From: JABCYV01 sp963729325
Lineage (GTDB): Bacteria > Acidobacteriota > Terriglobia > Terriglobales > Acidobacteriaceae
Assembly (NCBI GenBank): GCA_963729325.1
Contig: CAVSNS010000034.1
Location: forward strand, 1 to 64,000
DNA length: 64,000 bases
Direction: 5' to 3'
Shown here: positions 10,288 to 17,645 of the stretch, one piece after another
Layout of the letters: each line of letters opens with the position of its first letter
Numbering within the stretch: the first letter of the stretch is position 1
Notes under the pieces: generated by a model
The model's input: the letters and a program-made list of their open reading frames with translations, nothing else
What the model was told of the DNA's origin: nothing
The model's database searches: none
Made by a program: the position numbers and the translations under genes

Positions 10288-10570
10288 AGAGGAGATAAAG
10301 TATTTTACTCTGTGCGAGCCCGTGGCCGTCGTTATCTCGGCCTTTCCGATTTAAGTGGCGCTCGACCCCGTTCCAATAATAAGCTTCTCAAGATAGTCCT
10401 CGCAGAGGCCGCTTTCGCCACGGAGCCGTAACCCTCCCACTGGGTTTTTCGTGGATGATGAGCTTCGCAGTGGCGTGCGCGCCTTTCTTTGCCAGCAAAG
10501 TTGCGCAAAACTCAGATGCGCCAATAACCGTTGGCGGGCAGGCGGGACTTAAGACGAACGGGAAACGATC
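10288..10570 (+). other. ilvB upstream region with a possible short coupled ORF
   Basis: The stretch upstream of ilvB holds a weak hairpin (AACCC/GGGTT, 10430-10446) followed by a T run. It also holds a 39-codon frame from ATG 10455 or 10458 whose TGA (10572-10574) overlaps the ilvB ATG in an ATGA arrangement. The short frame is not rich in Ile, Val or Leu, and I see no ribosome-binding site for it. Classical leader-peptide attenuation is therefore not supported; translational coupling is possible. Confidence 0.25.
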
Positions 10571-12283
10571 ATGACGAAAACTGGAGCACAGATTCTTTGG
10601 GAATGTCTGGAGCGTGAAGGCGTGAAGCACGTCTTCGGATATCCCGGCGGCGCGATTCTGCCAGCGTACGACGCACTCAAGGACAGCAAGGTTCATCACA
10701 TCCTGGTGCGCCACGAGCAAGGCGCAACCCATATGGCGGATGGCTATGCCCGCGCCGGCGGAGAGGTGGGCGTCGCAGTCGCGACATCCGGCCCAGGCGC
10801 GACTAATATGGTCACCGGCATCGCGACGGCTATGCTCGACTCTTCGCCGATCGTTTGCATTACTGGGCAGGTGGGCAGCAAGCTGATCGGCTCGGATGCG
10901 TTTCAGGAAACCGACATCACTGGCATTACTTTGCCAATTACCAAGCACAACTATTTGGTGACTCATGCTTCCGAACTGGCCCGTACTCTTCGTGAAGCAT
11001 TCTATGTTGCTCGCTCTGGACGGCCTGGGCCGGTTCTAGTGGATATCACCAAGGACGCACAGCAGTCATCCTGCGAGTTCGATTGGGAAGCGGCCAAACC
11101 GCAATTGCCTGGCTACCGTCCTGATCTCTCACCCGCTCCCGAGGAGTATGCGGAGGCGCTGGAGCTAATCCACAAATCCAAACGACCCGTGATTCTCCTG
11201 GGCCACGGCGCGATCGTGTCTGGCGCCATCACTGAAGTCCGCGACCTGATCGAACGCACCGGTATTCCGGTGGCACTCACGTTGCTGGGATTGGGCGCGC
11301 TGCCGGCTTCTCATCCCATGAATCTCGGAATGATGGGCATGCATGGTGAAGCCTGGGTGAACCACACGATTCAAGAAGCCGATCTACTGATTGCGCTGGG
11401 TATGCGCTTCGATGACCGCGTCACGGGTAACCTGAAGACTTATGCACCAAACGCGAAGAAGATCCACGTGGAGATCGATCCCGCGGAGATCAATAAGAAC
11501 GTCAAAGTGGATGTGGCGCTGGTTGGTGATCTGCGCGAGGTTTTGCGCGAACTCTTACCGCGGCTTGAGTCGACCGATCGCAGCGAGTGGCTGGATTGCA
11601 TCGACCGGCTGAAGGGCGATTCCGCTGTGCGCGATATCCAGAACCTGCCCGATAATGGGCATCTCTACGCAGCGCATGTCATCAACGACCTGTGGCGGGA
11701 AACCCGCAACGGTGAAACCATCGTGGTGACTGACGTGGGCCAGCACCAGATGTGGGAAGCGCAATACTACAAGCACGAAGAACCACGCTCCTTGATCACT
11801 TCGGGGGGCTTGGGCACCATGGGATTCGCCCTGCCCGCGGCCATCGGAGCCAAGGTTGCGCGTCCGCAGGCGGAGGTCTGGGTGGTGGTCGGTGACGGCG
11901 GCTTCCAAATGACGATGTCGGAGCTGGCCACGATTGTGCAGGAGAACCTCAAAATTAACATCGCCATCATCAACAACGGATATTTGGGGATGGTGCGGCA
12001 ATGGCAGGAGTTCTTTTACGAGCGCAACTATCAGGCAACACCTCTGCTGAATCCTGATTTCGCCAAGCTAGCCGAGGCTTACGGCATCCAGGGTGTTACC
12101 GTGACCGAACGCTCTCAGGTTGTTCCAGCGGTGCGATCGGCGCGCAAGCACGATGGGCCCGTGCTAATTAACTTCCAGGTCGAGCAGGAGGACACGGTTT
12201 ACCCCATGGTGGCTGCCGGAGCGTCTTTGCATGAAATGATTCGCCGGCCAAGTCCCATCGTCGAAACCGCGAGCGACGAATGA
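10571..12283 (+). CDS. ilvB: Acetolactate synthase, large catalytic subunit
   Basis: This 570-residue thiamine-diphosphate enzyme condenses two pyruvates, or pyruvate and 2-oxobutyrate. It is the first committed step to valine, leucine and isoleucine. The N-terminal ThDP domain has FGYPGGAILPAYDAL and the catalytic glutamate in RHEQGATHMADGYARA (Glu49). The central domain carries the FAD-associated segment MRFDDRVTG. The C-terminal domain holds the GDGG metal-ThDP motif (about residue 441) and INNGYLGMVRQWQ. Length and motifs are normal, and the frame is intact. It heads an ilvB-ilvN-ilvC cluster. The start ATG has a weak GGGAAA sequence upstream. Confidence 0.97.
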   Translation: MTKTGAQILWECLEREGVKHVFGYPGGAILPAYDALKDSKVHHILVRHEQGATHMADGYARAGGEVGVAVATSGPGATNMVTGIATAMLDSSPIVCITGQVGSKLIGSDAFQETDITGITLPITKHNYLVTHASELARTLREAFYVARSGRPGPVLVDITKDAQQSSCEFDWEAAKPQLPGYRPDLSPAPEEYAEALELIHKSKRPVILLGHGAIVSGAITEVRDLIERTGIPVALTLLGLGALPASHPMNLGMMGMHGEAWVNHTIQEADLLIALGMRFDDRVTGNLKTYAPNAKKIHVEIDPAEINKNVKVDVALVGDLREVLRELLPRLESTDRSEWLDCIDRLKGDSAVRDIQNLPDNGHLYAAHVINDLWRETRNGETIVVTDVGQHQMWEAQYYKHEEPRSLITSGGLGTMGFALPAAIGAKVARPQAEVWVVVGDGGFQMTMSELATIVQENLKINIAIINNGYLGMVRQWQEFFYERNYQATPLLNPDFAKLAEAYGIQGVTVTERSQVVPAVRSARKHDGPVLINFQVEQEDTVYPMVAAGASLHEMIRRPSPIVETASDE

Positions 12284-12300
12284 GATGGGGGGCGTTGGAT

Positions 12301-12381
12301 TCCTTCGTGATCCTTCGTGCCCTGTGTGGTTAGCTCGACAAAAAAGATTAAACCACCAAGGACACGAAGGTACACGAAGTT
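12301..12381. repeat. Imperfect inverted repeat between ilvB and ilvN
   Basis: Two ~31-base arms (12301-12331 and 12351-12381) around a ~19-base spacer form an inverted repeat. The core arms CCTTCGTGCCCTGTGTGGTT and AACCACCAAGGACACGAAGG match at 17 of 20 positions. A third copy of the core lies at 58922-58941. This is a dispersed intergenic repeat, not part of either gene, and it could form a large hairpin in the ilv mRNA. Confidence 0.7.
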
Positions 12382-12422
12382 GCCATAGAGATGCACAAGT
12401 CGAGTCGCGGACTAAAACGAAC

Positions 12423-12974
12423 ATGATGAACACATTTGTTGTCTACGTAGAAAACAAGCCGGGCGTGCTGACGAGGGTGGCATCGCTATTTCGCCGCCGC
12501 GCCTTCAACATCGATTCGCTCACCGTGGGACGAACGGAAAAGCCCGAGGTCTCGCGCATGACCATCACGGTTGATGCTGACCGCGATCAGGCGCGCCGCA
12601 TCGAGGCCAACCTCTACAAGCTGGTCAATGTCCTGCTGGTGGAAAACATTACCCATCAGCCGTCGATCGTACGCGATCTCGCCATGATTAAGGTGGCCGC
12701 GACCCAAGAGGGACGCTCCCACGTGCTGGAGTTGGCCAGCGTATTTCGCGCGCGCGTGGTGGATGTGGCGCCGGAATCGCTGACCATCGAAATCACCGGA
12801 GCAGAAGATAAGATCGACGGGCTGCTCGAGGTGCTGCGTCCTTATGGCGTACTGGAGATGGTGCGCACCGGTATTGTAGCCATGCGCCGCGGAAGCAAGT
12901 CTTCGGTTGGAGTCTCACCAACTCAGACGATGCCGCAGGTTGCGCTCGACGATGACGTCTCGTACTCGGTGTAA
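12423..12974 (+). CDS. ilvN: Acetolactate synthase, small regulatory subunit
   Basis: The product is the ACT-domain regulatory subunit that pairs with IlvB and confers valine feedback control. The N-terminal ACT domain is clear (FVVYVENKPGVLTRVASLFRR, FNIDSLTVGRTE), and the C-terminal domain ends with LEVLRPYGVLEMVRTGIVAM. I chose ATG 12423 (ATG 12426 is equally possible) because the ACT domain begins right there. The in-frame stretch upstream to 12285 is repeat-derived sequence with no homology to the family. At about 183 residues the length is normal for the ilvN/ilvH family. The intergenic distance to ilvB is about 140 bases, filled by an inverted repeat. Confidence 0.94.
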   Translation: MMNTFVVYVENKPGVLTRVASLFRRRAFNIDSLTVGRTEKPEVSRMTITVDADRDQARRIEANLYKLVNVLLVENITHQPSIVRDLAMIKVAATQEGRSHVLELASVFRARVVDVAPESLTIEITGAEDKIDGLLEVLRPYGVLEMVRTGIVAMRRGSKSSVGVSPTQTMPQVALDDDVSYSV

Positions 12975-13006
12975 CCAAATAACATTTTTGGACGAAAGGG
13001 ATTCCC

Positions 13007-14042
13007 ATGGCAAAAATCTATCTTGATAGCTCTGCTGATCTAGGCCTCATCCAGGCGAAGAAAGTGGCGATCATCGGCTACGGTTCCCAGGGACACGCGC
13101 ACGCGCTCAACCTGAAAGACAGCGGAGTGCAAGTTCGCGTCGGGTTGCCAAGCACGAGTGAGTCACGAGCTAAAGCGCAGGCGGCTGGACTGAGCGTGAG
13201 TTCGATCGCTGACGCCGCAGCCTGGGCCGACGTCATCATGATGCTGGTGCCGGATACGACACAGCCGGAAGTTTACAAGCGGGACATCGCTCCTCATTTA
13301 TCGGCAGGGAAGACGTTGATGTTCGCTCACGGCTTCAATATCCGCTTCGGGACGGTCAAGCCACCGACTAATGTCGACGTTTCTATGATTGCTCCGAAGG
13401 CGCCGGGACACCGTGTACGCGAGGTCTTTGTTGAGGGTGGTGGGACACCGGCTCTGTTAGCAATTCACCAGGATGCCAGCGGATCCGCCAAACAACTGGC
13501 GCTGTCTTATGCCAAAGCGTTGGGCACGACCCGGGCCGGCGTCATCGAAACCACGTTTGCGGAAGAGACTGAGACCGATCTGTTTGGTGAGCAGACGGTG
13601 CTCTGCGGCGGCGTAAGCGCGCTGGTGAAGGCGGGTTTCGAGACTTTGGTCGAGGCTGGCTATCAACCCGAGATCGCGTACTTCGAGTGCATGCACGAAT
13701 TGAAGCTTATCGTGGATCTCATGTACCGCGGCGGTTTGAACTATATGCGCTACTCGGTGAGCGACACTGCCGAACACGGCGATTACACTGGCGGCCCGCG
13801 CATTATCACCGACGAGACGCGCCGGACCATGCGGCAGATGCTGAAAGAAATCCAGGACGGAACCTACGCCCGCAAATGGATTGCGGAGAACGAGTCCGGC
13901 CGCGAGTGGTTTGAAGCTACGCGCGAGAAACGAGCAGGAACACCAAATCGAGGCAGTCGGTGCGCAATTGCGTGGCATGATGACTTTCCTCAATCCCGTG
14001 AGCGTGAAGGAGCGGCGCAAGCGAGTTCCGGTACGCGCCTGA
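13007..14042 (+). CDS. ilvC: Ketol-acid reductoisomerase; suspected one-base insertion near 13929
   Basis: The enzyme converts acetolactate to dihydroxyisovalerate (and the isoleucine analogue) using NADPH and magnesium. The N-terminal Rossmann motif is GYGSQGHAHALNL; the knotted C-terminal domain includes ETETDLFGEQ and ECMHELKLIVDL. The frame as given runs on to 14116 with an unrelated tail. Removing one base near 13929-13932 restores the canonical class I ending (EQEHQIEAVGAQLRGMM, then TFLNPVSV), with a stop at 14040-14042. A broken ilvC is unlikely in a genome with intact ilvB and ilvN, so this is a useful marker of sequencing error. Start ATG 13007 follows GAAAGG. Confidence 0.93.
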
Positions 14043-14077
14043 TTCTACTTCCGAAGCCCGACGATTGGCGATTGCCG

Positions 14078-14722
14078 CTAAGCCCCTGGGCGCCGGTAAG
14101 CGCCGGCCAGTCTTGAAATCAGAACTGCCAGGTACAGCACGCCGAGGATGGCTTCAATCACGGAGAGCGAACGTGCCTCGGCCGAGACAGGAGTAATGCC
14201 CGCCGCTCCCAGTGCGGTCATGGTTCCAAAGCTGTAGTAAACGAAATCCATCCGTTCGGGAACGACGTGAAGATTTGCCACCGGATCGAGGTAAAAGGCG
14301 TGTGGCTGGAGTGTGGCCACCATCCCGTAGAGGCTGGCAAAGCCGAATCCCACCAGCAGATAGACGCAGAGCGCTCCAAAGATGGTTTCCGAATTGGGCT
14401 GGTCATGGGAAAAGACGCGGCGGAAGATGACAACGACAACAAACGCGTCAAACACAAAGCTGAGGACGATGTTAAGGATCGAGACGGAACTGGCGTCGGC
14501 ACGGAAATTCATGATGCGGTGCAGAAATGCGGGAATTGCTAGAAGTAGGGCGAAAATGATGAGGCTCCGCCGGAAGCTGATCGCGTACACGCTGAGCAAA
14601 ATAGCGGCGCTTCCGAGCACGCGGAAGGCGTAGTAGCCGAAGCCGCTGTATTCTGCATAAGGATAGAGAATCAGAGATCCCAACAGGAAGAGGAACAGCA
14701 GAAAGAACCTGCGCGCGGCCAA
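14078..14722 (-). CDS. Two-transmembrane ion channel family protein (potassium-channel-like pore)
   Basis: The first two thirds contain four or five hydrophobic helices. They are followed by a pore-like segment DFVYYSFGTMTALGAAGITPVS and a last helix AILGVLYLAVLISRLAG, the Ion_trans_2 arrangement. The filter position that is usually GYGD reads GAAG here, so potassium selectivity is not assured. At about 214 residues it has no cytoplasmic ligand domain. The start is uncertain: TTG 14722 is the first usable codon in frame, and an ATG at 14774 lies in another frame that would need a frameshift. The gene converges with ilvC. Confidence 0.7.
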   Translation of the reverse strand: MAARRFFLLFLFLLGSLILYPYAEYSGFGYYAFRVLGSAAILLSVYAISFRRSLIIFALLLAIPAFLHRIMNFRADASSVSILNIVLSFVFDAFVVVVIFRRVFSHDQPNSETIFGALCVYLLVGFGFASLYGMVATLQPHAFYLDPVANLHVVPERMDFVYYSFGTMTALGAAGITPVSAEARSLSVIEAILGVLYLAVLISRLAGAYRRPGA

Positions 14723-15083
14723 GGCCGACGAGCGATGCGAGCGGGTCAGAGTCTCGAGCTGAAGATTTAGACATCGGTGATGCAGGATTCCGCCGCCGAT
14801 ATTACACCTGTTTTCTGCGTAATCAGAACACGCATCTCTTCAACAAATCACGATGCTGCCCCGCTAGCTACGTGGTTCTTTAAGCCCCTTGGACGTTGGT
14901 TCCTTCACAATGCCTTTAACTGCAATGTTTTTCACTTCGCCTTAGGACGCACGTTAGAGTCTACTCCATAAATGCCATGCTGTGAATTAGGTACGAGCTG
15001 CGTGCCTGGTATGCTGATTGCCCTTTTGCTTGGCATATTGGGAGTGGTCTCTCGCGTTTCACCTGCGCTCCCGAGGATGAAAT
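14723..15083. other. Intergenic stretch without recognised genes
   Basis: About 360 bases separate the minus-strand channel gene from the plus-strand TonB-C gene. Both flanking genes start toward this region, so promoters for both should lie here. I see no clear -35/-10 pair, repeat or RNA structure. Confidence 0.4.
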
Positions 15084-15533
15084 ATGCTGCTTCGCGGTCT
15101 GAGGTCTTTTCTGCTTGTGGTGATCAGTTCGGCAGTAGGTTTGGCTTCGGTAAAGAGTCTGTCGTTCCAGGGATTGGCTCGACCATCGATTTCCGGTCAC
15201 GAGCGTCAAGTCTGGACTTCAGCGGCGCATGATTCCGAATTCGCCGCCGTCGAACACCCCGCCACACGTCCAGGTTGTGAAGCCACGCAACCGCCGCAAG
15301 CGTTGGCCACGCCCGATCCGCTGGTAGACGAACCGGAGTCGAATGCAAAAGTCACCGTCAGTTTCATTGTGGGCACCGACGGTCGGGTCCACAGTCCGCT
15401 GGTTCTAGCGAGCGCTGGTTCTTCGGAAGACCGAACCATACTGGACGCGGTGCGCACCTGGCGGTATCGCCCCGCAACGTGCAACGGAGTTCCTACCGAC
15501 GCTGAGGCGAAGGTCGAGTTTTCCAGCCGCTAA
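15084..15533 (+). CDS. Small exported TonB C-terminal-domain protein
   Basis: A signal anchor (RGLRSFLLVVISSAVGLAS) is followed by a linker and a TonB-C-like domain (VTVSFIVGTDGRVHSPLVL, then ILDAVRTWRYRPA). Full TonB proteins transmit proton-motive force to outer-membrane receptors. This one, at 149 residues, is short and lacks a long Pro-rich spacer, so it may be a periplasmic TonB-like module rather than an energy transducer. Two cysteines in the linker and domain (PGCEATQ, PATCNG) could form a disulfide. ATG 15084 has GAGG about eight bases upstream. Confidence 0.75.
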   Translation: MLLRGLRSFLLVVISSAVGLASVKSLSFQGLARPSISGHERQVWTSAAHDSEFAAVEHPATRPGCEATQPPQALATPDPLVDEPESNAKVTVSFIVGTDGRVHSPLVLASAGSSEDRTILDAVRTWRYRPATCNGVPTDAEAKVEFSSR

Positions 15534-15566
15534 GAATTTTTTCGACTAAAATGAGCACATACCTTC

Positions 15567-16555
15567 GTGGACCACAAAGAAAAACCCGGACCGCCCAAAA
15601 GTTCGCCAATCGGTCCGAAGGGAGAACTTATCCCTGACCCGGCAGTCGATGAGTTTTTCACACGACTGAAACAAGATATGCGTCATCCCCGGCCGGGGAC
15701 GGAGTCGATTGCTGCCGCCCTCCAGGTCGTTCAACGAATGGCGCTTGAGGCTGAGAGCGAAGAATCCGTGGACCACACCGACTTCCAAGCAGCGGCACGC
15801 ACCTGTATTGCCTGTGGGAGCGCGAACCGCGCGGAGCACAAGTTCTGTGCCACCTGCGGCGTCCCGCTGGTGGAAGCAGGGGAAGAACCGTCAACCGCGC
15901 CAGCGACGTTCAAGTCGAACGTGGCGCCTGCCCCAGGGCAGCATCACTACCACCATCATTATCATCACCATTATTTCCCCGCCTCGGACGGCGCTTCGCG
16001 GCCGCGAGCGCTGAGCCTCGCGTTGCTGCCGATGCCGTTGGACGCGAACCCGCCGCCCGAGGGCGGGCTCCCGCGGGTGCTGTCGGCTTGAGCCGGGCGG
16101 AAGCTGCTGTTCGCAAATTGACCCAGGATTGGGTCCAGGCCTGCAACACCAAACAACTGGATGATCTGGTGGAACTCTACGTAGCCGACGCGCTGGTGTT
16201 GCGCTCCAATGTCCCGGCGGTGCGCGGGACGGCAGCTATTCGTGAATTCTTCTTTGGCGTGCTCGATGCTGGATTGGGCGAGGTGGAACTGGAGCCGTTG
16301 CGGGTCGAACTTTTTGGCGATCTCGCTTACGAAGCCGGCCGCTGCCAGATGCTGGTTCCAGTTGCAATGGGAAAGCGGCGCGAAGAGCGTGGCAAGTACC
16401 TGGTTATCCTCAACCGCCAAGCCGGTGGCGAATGGAAGATCGTCGCGGACTGCTGGTCGAGCGACCTGAGTTTGGGGATCGCGAGTGAGCCCGCGGCTAA
16501 GCCCAGTGTGCCGAATCCGGGCAGCGCAATGCCCCGGCCACCACGTAAACCGTGA
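15567..16555 (+). CDS. Zinc-ribbon, His-rich linker and SnoaL-like domain protein; suspected frameshift
   Basis: The N-terminal part carries a double-CxxC zinc ribbon (TCIACGSANRAEHKFCATCG). A histidine/tyrosine-rich run (QHHYHHHYHHHYFP) and an Ala/Pro-rich linker follow. The second half, in another frame from about 15990 onward, is a SnoaL/NTF2-like domain (AVRKLTQDWVQACNTKQLDDL, then YLVILNRQAGGEWKIVADCW) ending in a Pro-rich tail. The linker reads through in the second frame, so one gene with an indel is more likely than two genes, although TTG 16088 could start a separate SnoaL protein. It is presumably cytosolic. The ligand of the SnoaL fold and any metal bound by the His run are unknown. 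Confidence 0.65.
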
Positions 16556-16579
16556 CGACGGCAGCATGATTCAGCCAAG

Positions 16580-17191
16580 TCATGCGCCCACTCCCAGCTT
16601 GCTCAGATCTTCTCGCAGTTGCTTCGCGTTCTTCACCTCAATTGTGTGCATGCCCAGTTTGCGGGCGCATTCAAGATTCAGAGCACGATCGTCGATGAAG
16701 CAGCACTCTTCCGGCGGCTTCTGGGTCACTTCGAGCGCCAGAAGGTAGATTTCCTGTTCCGGTTTCCGCAATCCCACGAAACATGAGCTCACGAAAAGAG
16801 TGAAGATCTCCCGCAAGCCGAAAGTCTGAATCCGATACTGATTCAGCTCCTTCGATTCGTTGTTGATCGTTGCCATCAGATACTTGCCCGACTTCGCCAA
16901 CTCTCGCGCCAGGGCCAGCGTATCGGGGTAAGGCTGCGACAGGGAGAACATGTACTCTTTGAAAACCTCCCGTGCAAACGGTCTGGGACGATAGAAAATC
17001 GTCCGGTCAAGATACTCGTCGAGACTAATCTTGCCCCGCTCGAACGACGAGACCACCATTTCGTGACGGTCGGCGAACTCTTTCTCGTCCAGGTTGAACT
17101 GACGAAAGGCTCGTTCTCGCTCTTCACGGTCCCAGGCATTGTTCAGAAGCACGCCGCCCACATCCCAAAAAATTGCGCTGATATGAGGCAA
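16580..17191 (-). CDS. HAD-superfamily hydrolase
   Basis: This haloacid-dehalogenase-like phosphohydrolase is about 203 residues long. Motif I is FWDVGGVLLNNAW (nucleophile Asp, with the second Asp replaced by Gly as in several YihX/epoxide-hydrolase-type members). Motif II lies in YLMATINNESKE, the lysine is in FVGLRKPEQEIY, and the acidic motif IV is CCFIDDRALNLE. A helical cap domain lies between motifs I and II. I chose TTG 17191 because GGGGAGG lies six bases upstream and translation then begins just before the first strand; GTG 17239 is possible. It is likely a sugar-phosphate or nucleotide phosphatase, substrate unknown. Confidence 0.82.
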   Translation of the reverse strand: MPHISAIFWDVGGVLLNNAWDREERERAFRQFNLDEKEFADRHEMVVSSFERGKISLDEYLDRTIFYRPRPFAREVFKEYMFSLSQPYPDTLALARELAKSGKYLMATINNESKELNQYRIQTFGLREIFTLFVSSCFVGLRKPEQEIYLLALEVTQKPPEECCFIDDRALNLECARKLGMHTIEVKNAKQLREDLSKLGVGA

Positions 17192-17396
17192 CAGGATCCT
17201 CCCCGCACTCACTTTTACCGAAGTGAGTTGATCATACACGGCCCGGTTGCAGAGAGTCCGCCTCGGGAGAGGCTGGTTCGCGGGCCCGCCGCACAGCGAA
17301 ACGGTGTGGACTCAAGGAAGGGGAAACGATGCCGATGAATTCTTGCAGTGGATAGATAATTGTGACGGCGAAAAAGAACGTGGGAGCGTTGTCGCA

Positions 17397-17645
17397 ATGA
17401 GGAAGACCGTGCTCCTGGTCGTTCTGCTTTCCTCGGTTGGATGCGCCCCTGTTCGACGAACGAGGCTGGTCATACCCACCGGTTGCATTGGCATAAGCGT
17501 TCATAGCTTTACCCAGCCATGCATGCAACAGGCGGATGGCAAGTTCATCTGCAACGGCGTGGTGATCACGGCCAGATGTATTGCTCAGTCGGGAGGGCAA
17601 GGTCAGAACGTCAAGGAGCACGGGGCCCCAGGCCGTGGTCAGTGA
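17397..17645 (+). CDS. Small cysteine-containing lipoprotein
   Basis: This 82-residue product has a lipoprotein signal (MRKTVLLVVLLSSVGC) and three further cysteines in a short mature part (PTGCIG, QPCMQQ, TARCIA). ATG 17397 begins the signal exactly; in-frame sequence upstream is not signal-like. The 3' end overlaps the end of the convergent DUF3179 gene by a few bases. I do not recognise the family. Confidence 0.6.
   Translation: MRKTVLLVVLLSSVGCAPVRRTRLVIPTGCIGISVHSFTQPCMQQADGKFICNGVVITARCIAQSGGQGQNVKEHGAPGRGQ

Noticed and set aside
10430..10449. Attenuator of the ilv operon
   Set aside because: The stem is only five base pairs, and the short upstream frame lacks Ile/Val/Leu codon enrichment.
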